From assembly GCA_963682175.1 (NCBI GenBank), contig OY821782.1:27487741-27551740 (forward strand): a stretch of DNA of 64,000 nt. The letters run 5' to 3'. Below the pieces are notes generated by a model that saw only the letters and a list, made by a program, of their open reading frames with translations, ran no database searches and was not told where the DNA came from. Shown here piece after piece: positions 10,154 through 21,697 of this stretch. The DNA is from Triglochin maritima. Lineage: Eukaryota > Streptophyta > Magnoliopsida > Alismatales > Juncaginaceae. The position numbers and the translations under genes were made by a program. The number at the start of each line of letters is the position of its first letter. Positions within the stretch are counted from its first letter, which is position 1.

Positions 10154-13066
10154 TGATTAAACGTTTTAATTATAACCGCAAGTGCACGACCGCGTTGAAG
10201 CGGTGGCAAATACGGGTCAATCCACATGGAGGTGTGTCGACTTCAGTTTGTTCGAAGGCGAGTGGGAAAGAAAGGAGAGAAATGAGTTATGATCGAACTA
10301 CACTAAAATGCAAAAGAAAATGGAAAATTCAGCAATAAAACTAAACTCCATAGGGGGTAGAGAAAGAATGTGAATACAAAGATATATGTATGTGTGTGTG
10401 TGTTCAATTATGCTCATCACAACATGTTGAAAAGAATGTGTTCTAAAAGATTTACTTATATATGTCAATTATTATGAATTGGATGTGCAAACATTTTGTT
10501 CCTTGATTATGGTATTCGTCTTTTGGAATTGTTAAGGAAGAGATGCTTGGTCCTTAACCGTAGAGTTCTAAAAGATAATGGTTTACATAAATAAAAAGTT
10601 ATTCACAATCATGGTAATTTAGATGGAACATTAATCACCGAGATAAGATTGTCGTGTTGGTCATCGATTGTTGTAGCTCTACAAATAATTGACGACACGA
10701 GTATATAAAAGAGGAAAATATTACTTTTATATATTGAATAGACCGAACAAGTAAAACATTATGGAATTGTGTTTCGTGTCATTAATGTTTTACTGTGTCT
10801 TGGATCCTAAGATATGAGAGTTATATCTTTTCACTCAAGCAATGCTTAATTTGATTATTGTCAAAAGCTATCAATGAGTATAGTGATAAATGCAATAGTT
10901 GATTGAAAATGACTTTTGCTGGAAAAGATAGCTAGTCAAACGATTATCGTTGCCCCTCTTAAATAGTGATGATATTAGTGCCCCCCTTGATAAAGCAAAA
11001 TTATAATGTGCACAATGTAACTTACGTTAAGTTACATAGTTATAAATGGTTTAAAGAGATCAAGAAATGAATATAATACAAAGGAGACACATTTCTACTT
11101 TGTATATATTCTTAATATCATGAGGCAAGGGACAGACACAAGTGATGCACTTACAAAACTAAATGGATTGTGTTTAGTTCGAGTGGAACAAAGACATCTT
11201 TGCTAATTGGGTAACTATAATGTGTAGCTAGATACCGCTTATAGTTTGAGATATTAAGTGTTTAATATCGCTGCCAATTTGGGTTAGATCCTCCTATAGG
11301 TCACACCAACAAACTGGGAAACAAGAACCTTGATTTTGAGTTCATATGATGTGTCGGGTTTCATGTGAAAAAGGGACACATGTGGTGAATGAATAAAATC
11401 AACATGTCATGAGAATTGACATAATTAGAATCATAATAAATTCATATGAGGTGTATATATTATGGGGTGTAATAATTTAATATTACATAGGATAATATAT
11501 TACATAAGATATGAAATTGCTAAAAACCCCAAAAGATCAAATTTTGTTGGAAATAAATCCAAAATTTGACAAAGGAAAAATCGGGGTCAAACACGGTAAA
11601 CCGTTTACGGTTCGGTCGACCGAGGTGTCTTCAGAACGGTCAACTGAACGGGGAACGAGTAAACACAATTGGTTGACCGAAATTGTATGGAGTGCCTGGA
11701 CAATTGGGTTCGGTCAACCGAGCGTGAACGGTCAACCGAGAGAAAATATCTAGGAGATATCTTGGGATATTTTCGGTAGACCGAAGCTGACCGAAGCAAG
11801 ACGCGGATCGTCCGAATTTTTCCAGAGAATTTTTCTGATGCATATTCGGTCGACCGTCTAGCTCACGGTCCACCTAACATGTGTTAAAACCGAATGGTTC
11901 GGTTAACCGAGAAGAATTCTCGGTCAACCAAACAATACGATTTTTGCCTGAATTATTAAGAGAATAATTAGATCATGGGTTGGATTAATTCCAGATTTAA
12001 TCAAACATTTTTTAGGATGCTTATGTGACAATTGGAGATTAATTTTAGGAGAGAATAAGCAAGAGATCCTGACTAAAGAATAGTTCTTTATAATGATGTT
12101 TGGGGAGCCTATAAAAGGACCCTCATCCTACTTGTTTATGTTAATGCAAAAATTCTTTCTCTCATTAATCTCTCCCTTAATCACCACGAAAATCTCTTAA
12201 TAGTTTGAAGTTTTAGAGATAGAAAGCTCAAGAGCTTAAAGAGGGGTTATTAGCTAGATTCTAAGCGTAATTAGAGATTGATTGGGTAGCTCCTTTCTCT
12301 CTAATCTTGTTTAGAGTTTGGTGCACACTTGGAGGCGAATTGGTGGGCGATTCGGTGAGCAACGGAACTCCAGATCTTCTGAAAGGTTTTAGAGAATGTT
12401 TGGGTATGATCCTCTATTCTGAAAGGTTTTTCAACAATTTCAAACTCACAATACAAGTAGCCTCTCCCTACATGAGATTTTGCTCCAAGGCTCACTTCAA
12501 GTAGAGAGCATGGCCACCAAGCATGTGTAGAATACAAGGGAGGAGGAGCTCTATTTATAGTCAAAGAAAAAGGCAATCGGGGACAATACCCCGGTATGGG
12601 ACTAAACATATACCAAAAATAGACTAAATACACCCTAATACATAACCCGACTAAACCGCGTCCGATCCGGACCAATCCAGATCGCCAATTGGTGGTCTAT
12701 AGAGTCTAGATCAGGTAAGGTGTGGGGGTGTGGTTGTCTTGCTCGATTTCTTCATGTTTGATGCACCCTAATCGGTTGTGTAGCTTGCGACCCGAATCCA
12801 ATTGCCAAAATACTCCTCATGATGGTGTAGAGTTTCTTCACTTGGTCATTGGTCCTTGGGTTTTGCATTCGGGTCCCTCACTCTTGCATCTTAGTCCATA
12901 AGTCTTGCAACTTAGTGCCTTCTCTTGCTTTTAAGTCCTTTTAGAGTCTCTCCTTCTAAAACCTATTTATTCCTGAAACTTAAACATAAAACTCGTTACG
13001 TAGTATTGTTTAGGCTATGCATAAAGGATATAAGACAAAAATATATACATGATATGATGTCAATCA
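10154..13066 (-). repeat. 3' LTR of the A1 element (interrupted)
   Basis: 10154-10427 matches 18759-19027 of the 5' LTR, including the conserved block ACCGCAAGTGCACGACCGCG at 10181-10200. About 12435-13066 matches 19680-20310. The middle ~650 bp present in the 5' LTR is missing here and replaced by a truncated copia-B LTR. The sense start TGATTGACATCATATCATG is at 13066. Confidence 0.88.
10428..12425 (+). mobile_element. copia-B LTR, 3'-truncated
   Basis: Starts TGAAAAGAATGTGTTCTAAA at 10428 and follows the copia-B LTR in plus orientation. It includes the motif cluster at 11600-11940 (TTCGGTCGACCGA at 11611, ATTCGGTCGACCG at 11843). It loses identity around 12420, before the usual AATCCTACA end, so roughly 130 bp is missing. 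No target duplication is visible because the host LTR is deleted on the right side as well. Confidence 0.8.
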
Positions 13067-14611
13067 AATACCCCCACACCTAACTTTTGCAAGTCCCGAG
13101 CAAAACAAAGAAAGAGGAAAATGAAAGAAAGGAAAAAATATAGGAAAAAAAGGGAATCCTAACTCATTTTCGTAGGAATCACGGTTGCACTTAGCACGTG
13201 CAACAAGCCGTTAAACCTCCTTGTTGCCAAGGAGGAGGAGTGTTGTCTCTTAAGGGGTTTCAACGGATATACCCACAAAATCCGAACATTGACGCATTAT
13301 TCAATCTAAACACTCGACTCGTTGGACATATTTTGTCGATCATTAGACACGGTAATTCTACGGGCCAACTCTATATAGGTATTAGTCCACACACCTATCC
13401 TAATGAATCATTCATGCAAGTTAAATAAGGACTTAAGTGAAAGACATGGACAACCTCAACATCCTCAAGTGATACAAAGTGTACAGTCCATTAAGGTTCT
13501 TATTTCCATTACTATTTTTTTCTTTTTCTTTTTCTTTTCTTTTCATACTTCTTTTTTCTTCTTTTCTTTTTCTTACTAGTTGGAGTTTCATTCTCCCAGG
13601 GCATGGTTTCATGCATCATTGCCTATGACGACTTACACTATCACGTACACCTTTCCCTAAATCTCCACATAGGGCAATCCCTACCACCCGTGTAACAAGA
13701 GTTTGGTCGGTGCATCCCAAGTCAGATGTCTCAAAAGCACCAGACACAAAGTCCCCTCAGACCTAATTTCCCGAGTGATTGGAGAAAAGAGAGCACCTAC
13801 TCACTTATTTCTTATCTACACATGAACTAAAACCCCTACACTTAATGTCTCACAACAAGATTAAAAGGGTCATTGACTACAACAAACTTTGTTAAATTAA
13901 CAGACACGAATTATGGACGCACTAGGTTCATGGTGGGCTTCTTTAATTGTTTGAGTACTAAAATCTTATGATTACTCACCCCCCCCGAGGGAATACCGGG
14001 GTGCATCCTAACGACTAGATAAGTCCTAAAGCCACTGTACTGGATATCCTAATGCATCAAGTTCAAGACAATTTTGGGAGCTTTCTTTTTACTTTGCCTC
14101 TCAACGGTTCTGCACATGCTAAATACACGCAAAACCCACAAAACATTTTCTTTCGCAAACACATGAAGATTTTGCAAGAAATATGAAAATTTTAAAGCAC
14201 TAAACAAGCAAAAGAAGACAAGTCACCCAAGGATTATGACAAGCAAATATATCGATATTAAATGCAGCACACTAACATGACCCTATCAATACACACAAAA
14301 GAAAACAAAAGCAACAAAAAAAGACCCGACTATGTACACATGTAAACCACCCCCCACACCTACTTCATGCATTGTCCTCAATGAATGTGAGCAAGATACT
14401 ACATGGATTTATGCATGAAAAAGAAGATATCTCACCAACATGAAGTTCAAAGGGAACTTCATGGCTATGTTCACGGACACAATCTATGAGATGCTAAAGA
14501 AGGGATACAAATACGTGAAAGAACTGGGGCCCAAATACATAAGGGTTGGGGCCCACAACAATCAATGCTCTCAATTTTTTTAAAAATATGTACAACAATG
14601 GGCTCCTATCT
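13067..14611 (-). other. 3' noncoding region of the A1 element with two polypurine tracts
   Basis: Next to the 3' LTR is the polypurine tract (minus strand GTTAGGTGTGGGGGTATT, 13067-13084), then a hairpin-rich conserved block (13190-13290), a long pyrimidine run on the plus strand (13505-13575; purines in sense), and at 14342-14400 a second purine tract read in sense as AGGTGTGGGGGGTGG after GAGGACAATGCATGAAG. The same arrangement is present at 54574-55880. I see no protein-coding signal in this 1.5 kb; the 76-codon plus-strand ORF at 13198-13428 is discussed as a finding. Confidence 0.7.
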
Positions 14612-14950
14612 TCATATGTCAAGGGACATCAAATGGGAACCCACCATCTCTCGAGCCAGAAATGCACCTACATGGGCTCGCAACATACAAAATAGAATTG
14701 CTTGACCACCTGACACCCTTATAAGCATTGTAGTCGTTTGGTGCCTCTTGAGAGTGAGCAAGATAGGAGTCATGAATGAGAGGTGAACCTCTGTATGGTT
14801 GTTTAAAATGTAGGGTATCAGGTGGTTGATTTTAACCCACATTGAGTCCTCAACAGATACAAAATGAAGAGCATGTGGCCCAGAGGCCACAACAAAAGTA
14901 TCTTGTGGCTCAAGAGCCACATGATCGAAAGGATGTGGCTCAAAGGCCAC
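14612..14950 (-). pseudogene. Unrecognised ORF downstream of the protease (A1 element)
   Basis: A 112-codon minus-strand ORF overlapping the end of the protease region in another frame. Its C-terminal part contains MLRAHVGAFLAREMVGSHLM, and nearly the same residues end the 162-codon ORF at 56136-56624 in the related element, so this stretch is conserved between copies. I do not recognise a domain. Its position, between protease and the second purine tract, is where autonomous Athila elements carry the rest of pol and an env-like ORF; it could be a scar of either or simply noncoding. Confidence 0.35.
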
Positions 14951-14984
14951 GTGATCACAAGATAAGGCATCTTCTTGTGCCAGC

Positions 14985-15719
14985 CCAGGTGAAACATCTT
15001 CACCACCTCAGGATCTCCATCAAACAATTCCCTAAAATACTTGAAAGTGCCTTCACCTTCAATCTCATCCATGCCCTGGATAAGGTTGGCCCCAACAGGG
15101 TCATCGAATGCACCTGACTTCTTGCCGATGGTGAAGATGTTGAAATCAGCGCACTTACTACCATATGTGAGGTGCATCAGACCATTGCGACAATTGATCA
15201 AGGCATTAGAAGTCGCTAGAAAGGATCACCCCAGAATAATAGGAATTTTCCAAGTGGGTTAGGCATAAGTTCAGTAGCCAAAACAAAGAAATCAACTCGA
15301 TAAATGAACTCTCCCACTTTGATCAGAACGTCTTCCACCACACCTCTTGGTTTCTTCATAGACCAATCAGCCAATTGAAGAGTGACTTTTGTTTGTTTGA
15401 GGTCTTCAAGACTGAGGTGGACGTAGAACGAATATGGCAGAAGATTAATAGATGCACCAAGGTCCAATAAAACTCGATGTATGGACACCTCACCAATCAC
15501 ACAAGTTATAGTAGGACAATCAGGATCCTTGTATCTGATTTGCATGGGTTGTGTCAACAAAGAACTCACGTTAGCCGGAAGAAAAGCTTTCTTTGGAACA
15601 TGAGTTTTTCTCTTCTTGGTGCACAAGTCCTTGAGAACTTTGGCAAAAGGTGACATTTGCTGAATCACCTCCAACAGAGGGATATTCACCTTAACTTGCC
15701 AAAAGATCTCAAGCATCTT
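14985..15719 (-). pseudogene. Athila-like retroviral-type aspartic protease region
   Basis: The 166-codon frame ending at 15216 begins in the gag-protease linker (VNIPLLEVIQQMSPFAKVLK, then DLCTKKRK). It continues into a protease with the Athila/Tat active-site variant DLGASINLLPYS (about 15436-15471), TLQLADWSMKKPRGVVEDVL and GEFIY. The next part (NALINCRNGLMHLTYGSKC, about 15155-15211) is in a different frame, so one frameshift separates the two. In autonomous relatives this enzyme cuts the Gag-Pol polyprotein inside the particle. Here reading fails after the FDGDP segment near 15000-15030, and no reverse transcriptase follows. Confidence 0.8.
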
Positions 15720-17741
15720 GTCATGCTGATATGAAGTTTTCTTTTTAAGGTGCTCAGGGAATGACGCCTTAGGGGCATAAGGGTTTTTTCCAAAGGAACC
15801 TCAGAATTTTGGTCCAAAGAAACATGAGTGGGGACCTAAAAATCTGATTCCTTCGACACAAGAGGAGACAAGGGGACCTCAGGATTCAGCCCCATTATCG
15901 AAATAAATGTAGAAGGAACTTTAGGATCAAGCTCCTTCCTGGAAGTAATTGTTGATGGAACCTCAGGATCGGCTCCCTTATAGATGCAGGTATCACCGCA
16001 GGTCTGGTGACACCAAGAGATGGTGATTGCAAGGAAGGCACCCTAATGTGGTTGTCCACCTCCTTACCAGACCTCAAAGTATGAATCACATTAATATGAT
16101 GGGTCGGTTCAGAGGTAGCATGATCTACTTGTGGCGTTCCTTGAGAATAGGTACCCTGGGGATTCACCTCGGGTTGACTCAGTAACTGACTCTTCTCACG
16201 TTCATGAAACTGATGAGCCAACTGGCTAACTTGCATTTCCAAAGCTTTGAAAAAACTTTGCATCCTCAACATAAACGTTTGAAGGGTTTGATCAGTAGAG
16301 GGGTCCTTTGGGGTCAACCCGTTGGGGTAGTGGAGTTTGGTTAGAATAACCCGACGACGAGGCCTGAGGAGCTTGGTAATTATGGTGCTAAGACCTTTGA
16401 TGTGGGGGTTGATAGGTCGCCGATTAGCGTGGAGGTTGATAAGGTGGAGGTTGAGCGTGCGAGCTCTGACCGTGACCCCCACTAGGCCCCCAAGAGAAGT
16501 TAGGATGGTTACGCCATCTCGGGTTGTAGGAGTGATTGTACGGGTCGTTACAAGACCTCTATTGATACATCGTATTTGCATGCTCAGTATCCTTTGAAGT
16601 GTAAGCACATTAGAAGTCATCATGTCCCGTAAGTCCACACCTACTACACGTAGGAGTAGCGACCTGAGCTACAGGAGCTCGATCCAACTCTAAACTCTCA
16701 ATCCTACACATGAGAGGAACCATTTTTGCCTTAGACACGATAGTTGACTCAACTTGATATGACCGAGCTCGATCAGAAGACCTGGCGGCTGGTGGCTCTC
16801 TCATGGTGTCCCACTCAAAGGTGTGTTCACCCATCATTTCAAAAATGTCTCATGCCTCATCAATGGGTTTCATTTGGAAATCACCTTGACACATTGACTC
16901 CAACAATGTACGAGTGTTGTAGTTGAGGCCCTCATAAACAATTTGGCATAACTGCCACAACTTAATTCCATGACGAGCATACTGCCAGAGAAGGTCCTTG
17001 AACCTCAAAGAAAGAATAAAACGATTTGGTCCCAGTCTGATACATTTGGTTTAACTTGTGTCGTATCTGTTGAGTGTTCCGTCGAGGGAAGAATCTCTTC
17101 AGAAAGACAATCACGAAGTCATCCCAGGACCGAATCGACCGCGCCGGGATGCTTTACATCCATTTCTTCACGTTATCCTCCATCACGAAAGAAATCATCC
17201 TCAACCAGACTGAATCCTCATCAAGTTGTTGAAGCTTGAACATGGAGCATACCACCTTGAATTAACGTATAAAAATATACGGATCCTCCTTATTGGCAGT
17301 GAAGGTAGGAAGAATGCTTACATACTGAGGTTTTAGCTCATAGTTGTTCCCGCAAGCTGGGGGAAGAACTATGCAAGAAGGCTGCGTGGCCCAAACAAGA
17401 TGAGTTCACTCCCACAAAGTCATCGGTCTATCCCGTCGAGCTAAAGGTGGTGGTGCACCAATAACGCGATCCTGACCGAATCCCTCTTCCTCTCGAGTCA
17501 TAGGAGGAGGAGAAGGTCTACGTGGTGGCAGGAGTGGACCGATGTAATCCATGTATGGAACCCGGTCTCCCCCATCCCCAGGAGATGACTCAGCTTCATG
17601 CTCCAAAGGAGCACAAGGCGGAGATGGCCGATCACCAAGACCGTCCATCTCAGAAAAATGCACTCTCTCAAGTCGAGCGCTCTCACCAGAATGACCCCAA
17701 CCTCGCATAAAAACGCTCAACTCGACTCTAACATAACACAC
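15720..17741 (-). pseudogene. Athila-like gag (decayed)
   Basis: Several minus-strand frames together read as a plant gypsy gag: a Pro/acidic N-terminus (17406-17741), a capsid-like Retrotrans_gag stretch (KEDPYIFIR, MISF, SIRSWDDFV) around 16900-17310, DFQMKPIDEAWDIFEMMGEH around 16815-16890, a zinc knuckle C-SR-CGLTGH (16621-16660), then YNPRWRNHPNFSWGP (about 16490-16535), typical of Athila/Tat gag after the knuckle. Stops and frameshifts interrupt it at least five times. The longest frame here (15895-16638, 247 codons) is not the gag frame. Gag would form the particle; this copy could not. Confidence 0.75.
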
Positions 17742-18735
17742 AACAGAAGGTGTACTCAGAGGAGGAGACTACTCGTCTCTAGAATATAGATGCGGAGAGG
17801 ACACAAATGAGGAGGGAAGAATCCGTAGAGCTAGCGTGGGTAGTGGGTGAAGGTAGAAGCCTAATCTAGCAAGCACGACTCAAACAATGTCTGGCTACGG
17901 GTCCTTAGGCTAGACGACACCTAACTTCGAGATCCCTAGTCTCGACATGCCTCACCTCCCTACAACGAAGACCACAATGCCCAGCAAGTGATACCATATC
18001 CGGAGATCCAGTACCTCCTACTATCGACAAGGTAGGCGACGCCGATCAGGCCATGACAGTTTCAACTAGATCACTCTCCCAGTGCGTCCGAAATCCTTAG
18101 GGCCAATGTCTACTTGCTTTTAGAATGAAGGCTTTTATTAAGAGTGATTTTTGGGGCCAAGGAAAGGGTGATGAAATCCCCCACCTTATCTTGTATGGGA
18201 CAACCCCTCCTTAGTAGCGTTTTGATCCTAAATCTAGCAATCAACTCTCTAATCAAACGCTCACCTCACTCTTGTCCTGATGCACCTTACTAACTAATGC
18301 ATACTTTAACAATGCATGAATGAGAGAATGGGTGCATATACCTTACGCCAGCAATCAACAACAAGAATGTAAAGAAAAGAAAAGACAAATGCGTGCAAGG
18401 TCTACAAATGATGCATGACATAAATGACAATCGATCTAATCTTTTGCTTTGAGTTTTAAGGTCCAAGTTGTGTTAAAAGGGGAATTGATTGTTAATCTGG
18501 GAGCAAAGTACAGGTTAAAACATGCAAAATAGAACTCCCAGACAACTAAAGTGACGACACAAACAACTACAACGAAATTTAGAGCAAATAAAGCTAACAT
18601 GGCCGCCAATTGGCGGTTCCAAATTTCCCCTGTAGCCTCCCCTTGATGCTTAGAATCCCTGAAGAAAACCAACAGTAAAAACATAAAATTAAAAACCACT
18701 CGAATTATCCAAACCAAAGTCTGGACAGAACACCT
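17742..18735 (-). other. 5' leader of the A1 element
   Basis: About 1 kb between the primer-binding site and gag, where packaging signals would be expected. It holds a 105-codon minus-strand ORF (18436-18753) that starts within the primer-binding site. This ORF encodes two strongly hydrophobic stretches (VVFNFMFLLLVFF and LFALNFVVVVCVVTLVV). It has no recognisable family and may be fortuitous. The sequence GCCGCCAATTGGCGG (18602-18616) is the LTR palindrome core, here inside the leader. Confidence 0.5.
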
Positions 18736-18752
18736 CCCCAGGAACGACGCCA
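18736..18752 (-). promoter_or_regulatory. Primer-binding site (tRNA-Asp type)
   Basis: The minus strand reads TGGCGTCGTTCCTGGGG, six bases from the LTR end. It resembles the complement of the 3' end of plant tRNA-Asp (TGGCGCCGTTGCCGGGG) with a few substitutions. Athila-type elements use this primer, which fits the protease type. Confidence 0.85.
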
Positions 18753-18758
18753 AAAACT

Positions 18759-20310
18759 TGATTGATCATTTTAATTATAACCGCAAGTGCACGGTTGCGT
18801 TGAAGCGGTGGAAAATATGGGTCATTCCATAGGGCGGTGTGTCGACTTTAGTTTGTTCCAAGGCGAGTTGGAAAGAAAGGAGAGAAAAAAGTTATGATCA
18901 AACTACACTAAAATGCAAAAGGAAATGGAAAATTCAAAAATAAAACTAAACCCCATAGGGGTTGAGAAAGAATGTGAATACAAAGATATGTGTATGTGTG
19001 TGTGTTCAATTATGCTCATCACAACATGTAGTGCATGAAAATCATAAAACTACATCCAACTTTGCATCCACATGAAATAAGATAACACAATATCATTAAA
19101 ACATACAAGACAATTAATTGGAATGAAGCTAAATGAACTCATGTATAGAGACCAAACCCCACTATGCCTCCACATGAAATAAGATAACAAAATATCATTA
19201 AAACATACAAGACATCAACCAAGGTAAGGGCAACAAGAGTACATGCAACTACAAGTCATGTTGCCTTTATTAATTCCATCCATATCCTTACATCATCATT
19301 CCCCATGAAATATGTCCACTAGTCTAAGCATATGCTAAGCTTCATTCAAGAGCATTAGCATATCAAAGACAAGAGTAACCCATTAGATGTTTATGGAAAT
19401 CATGTAAGGCTCAAAGGATTAAGATAACACACACCTAATACATCACATAATCAGATCACATTTTTCTCCACTTCCAAATGGGGATGGAACTACTGACTGA
19501 TCATTACACTACAACCTAGATTAACAAAATGAAACATTCTACTGAAAGGAAATTAAACTAAGCAAGCAAGAAATATTAAAGAAGCTAATTGAAAGGACAT
19601 AAAACTAAAGAAGCATGTAACACATATGAAAGGAAATTAAACTAAGAAAGAAGCAACATAACTAAAGGAAAACTTTATTAATTTCAAACCCACAATACAA
19701 GTAGCCTCTCCCTACTTGAGATTTTGCTCCAAGGCTCACTTCAAGTAGAGAGCATGGCCACCAAGCATGTGTAGAATACAAGGGAGGAAAAGTTTTATTT
19801 ATAGTCAAAGAAAAAGGCAATCATGGACAATCCCCTGGTATGGGACTAAACATATACCAAAAATAGACTAAGTACACCCTAATACATAACCCAACTAAAC
19901 CGCGTCCGATCCGGACCAATCCAGATCGCCAATTGGCGATCTATAGAGTCTAGATCAGGTCAGGTGTTGGGGTGTGGTTGTCTTGCTCGATTTCTTGATG
20001 TTTGATGCACCCTAATCAGTTGTGTAGCTTGCGACCCGAATCCAATTGCCAAAATACTCCTCATGATGGTGTGGAGTTTCTTCATTTGCTCATTGGTCCT
20101 TGGATTTTGCATTCGGGTCCCTCACTCTTGCATCTTAGTCCATAAGTCTTGCAACTTAGTGCCTTTTCTTGCTTTTAAGTCCTTTTAGAGTCTCTCCTTC
20201 TCAAACCTATTTATTCCTGAAACTTAAACATAAAACTCATTACGTAGCATTGTTTAGGCTATGAATAAAAGATATAAGACACAAATGTATGTATGATATG
20301 ATGTCAATCA
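18759..20310 (-). repeat. 5' LTR of the A1 element
   Basis: 1552 bp, bounded by TGATTGATC at 18759 and TGTCAATCA at 20310 (plus-strand view), so the termini form a TGATTGA/TCAATCA inverted repeat. The conserved Athila-type block is at 18779-18842. It has no ORF of note. Confidence 0.9.
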
Positions 20311-21697
20311 AAATATTTTCTATTTCATATACTCATGTTGTTAAATACTTGTAGAGCTACAATATCCTTTAACCAACATGACAATCTTAACTCGGTAATC
20401 AGTGTCTCATGTTAATCACTGTGATTGTGAATTATTTTATGATTTATGTAAACTATTATCTTTTAGAGCTCTACGGTTGAGGACCAAGAGCCTCTTCGTT
20501 AACACTTCTAAAAGACGAATGCATTAATCAAGGAACAAAATGTTTATACATTCATTCATAATAAAATACAAATAAAAGTAAACTTTTAGAACACATTCCT
20601 TTCACCTACAACCTAAATCATTCATGTAAATGTGCACAAAACATGGATCCATACATTTCAAGTCAATTCCATGCAAAGATAACCATTACAAGCAACAAGA
20701 TAAACTAAAGATCTATCATGAGACAAGTACCTATTGTGATCATTATCCCATATAATACAAGTTTAAACATGCTACAATTATAGATCTACATTAAGCACAT
20801 GGAAATTACATAAATAAGAAGAATCCATCACCACACAACACGTAGTCTACATCACCTCCACCCCAAATGGGGTGGATCTACTCTCTACTCATAACAACAA
20901 ACATGGAAAGCATGATATCTACACTAAACATGGTAAGAATATGAAACCACTAAATCAACAAACAAAATATAAAAAATACTTGGATAGAAAGAAAGCTAAA
21001 GAAGAGAAGGAACTCAAATCTAACATTAGATTAATCAAAGAGTAAGATTACAACCTTCATTCACCAACATTCCTTTGTTGCCAAATTGGATAAACTAAAC
21101 TTATTCTAATAGAGGAAAGTGGAGAAGACGAACTAATAGTAGGAGAAACATTGCTATTTATAGAAGAAAGAGTGGCATAGTTAAATCTCGAAGCAATCCA
21201 ACGATTGTAATCTATTACTCTTTGGTCTGGTGCACCAAAATATCGAGTCACGGGAGAAATGGGGGAGGATTCAGATGAACAAGATCCGCCATTAGCAGAT
21301 CAGGTTGGTCTGATCTGCCAAAATACTTCCATCAGATTAAGCTTACCATTTAACACGTCGGTTGCACTTCAGGTCCGCTGGTTCAAGCCCGTTTGACCTT
21401 AATTCCCTTAATACTCAAGATCATGGTATTGAGGAAATTTTGGACCAGAAATATCTTCCTTTTATTAAGGTCCATCCGGGTTTCATCTGGGTCCTTCCTG
21501 AGTTGCCGAAGAGCATGACAAATAGGTCCAAGATGCTTCAATAAGGTCATTTCATTTTGTATTTCTGTCATTTTCTCTTCCTTTCTGTTCTTTATTGCCT
21601 AAAATGTGAAACAAATCAAAAAAACACTAGAGTTGCACAAAATTGGGGTAAAATAAAGGATATATCATGAATGCAATGTATGATATGCTATTAATCA

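Larger units (their letters stand above)
10154..20310 (-). mobile_element. A1 Athila-like element with gag-protease only
   Basis: Complete minus-oriented element: 5' LTR 18759-20310, primer-binding site 18736-18752, leader, gag-protease pseudogene (17741 to ~14985), long 3' noncoding region, PPT (13067-13082), and 3' LTR 10154-13066, the last interrupted and partly deleted. Flanks AAACA (10149-10153) and AAATA (20311-20315) look like a target duplication with one change. The internal domain is about 5.7 kb, and I find no trace of reverse transcriptase, RNase H or integrase in it. It would have depended on another element for replication and integration. Confidence 0.85.
8362..20604 (-). mobile_element. 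copia-B solo LTR, split by a nested gypsy element
   Basis: Minus-oriented copia-B LTR. Its start (TGAAAGGAATGTGTTC) is at 20604 and its end near 8362 reads TATGGGAT in plus sense, so the terminal CA has mutated. A perfect target duplication CCTAC lies at 8357-8361 and 20605-20609. The two parts (8362-10153 and 20316-20604) total about 2.08 kb, the family size. GTCGACC motifs occur at 9030-9270. A complete A1 element (10154-20310) sits inside. Confidence 0.87.

Noticed and set aside
12301..12675. 124-codon minus ORF as a host gene
   Set aside because: It spans the junction between the truncated copia-B LTR and the A1 LTR, so it is an accident of nesting.
13505..13575. Pyrimidine tract as a splice acceptor of a host gene
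   Set aside because: Equivalent tracts occur at the same element position at 2900-2938 (purine) and 55017-55068; they are part of the retroelement 3' region.
15895..16638. 247-codon minus-strand ORF as a gene
   Set aside because: It is rich in Thr, Arg and Leu with no domain, and overlaps the true gag frame that reads YNPRWRNHPNFSWGP in another phase. It is a shadow of decayed gag.
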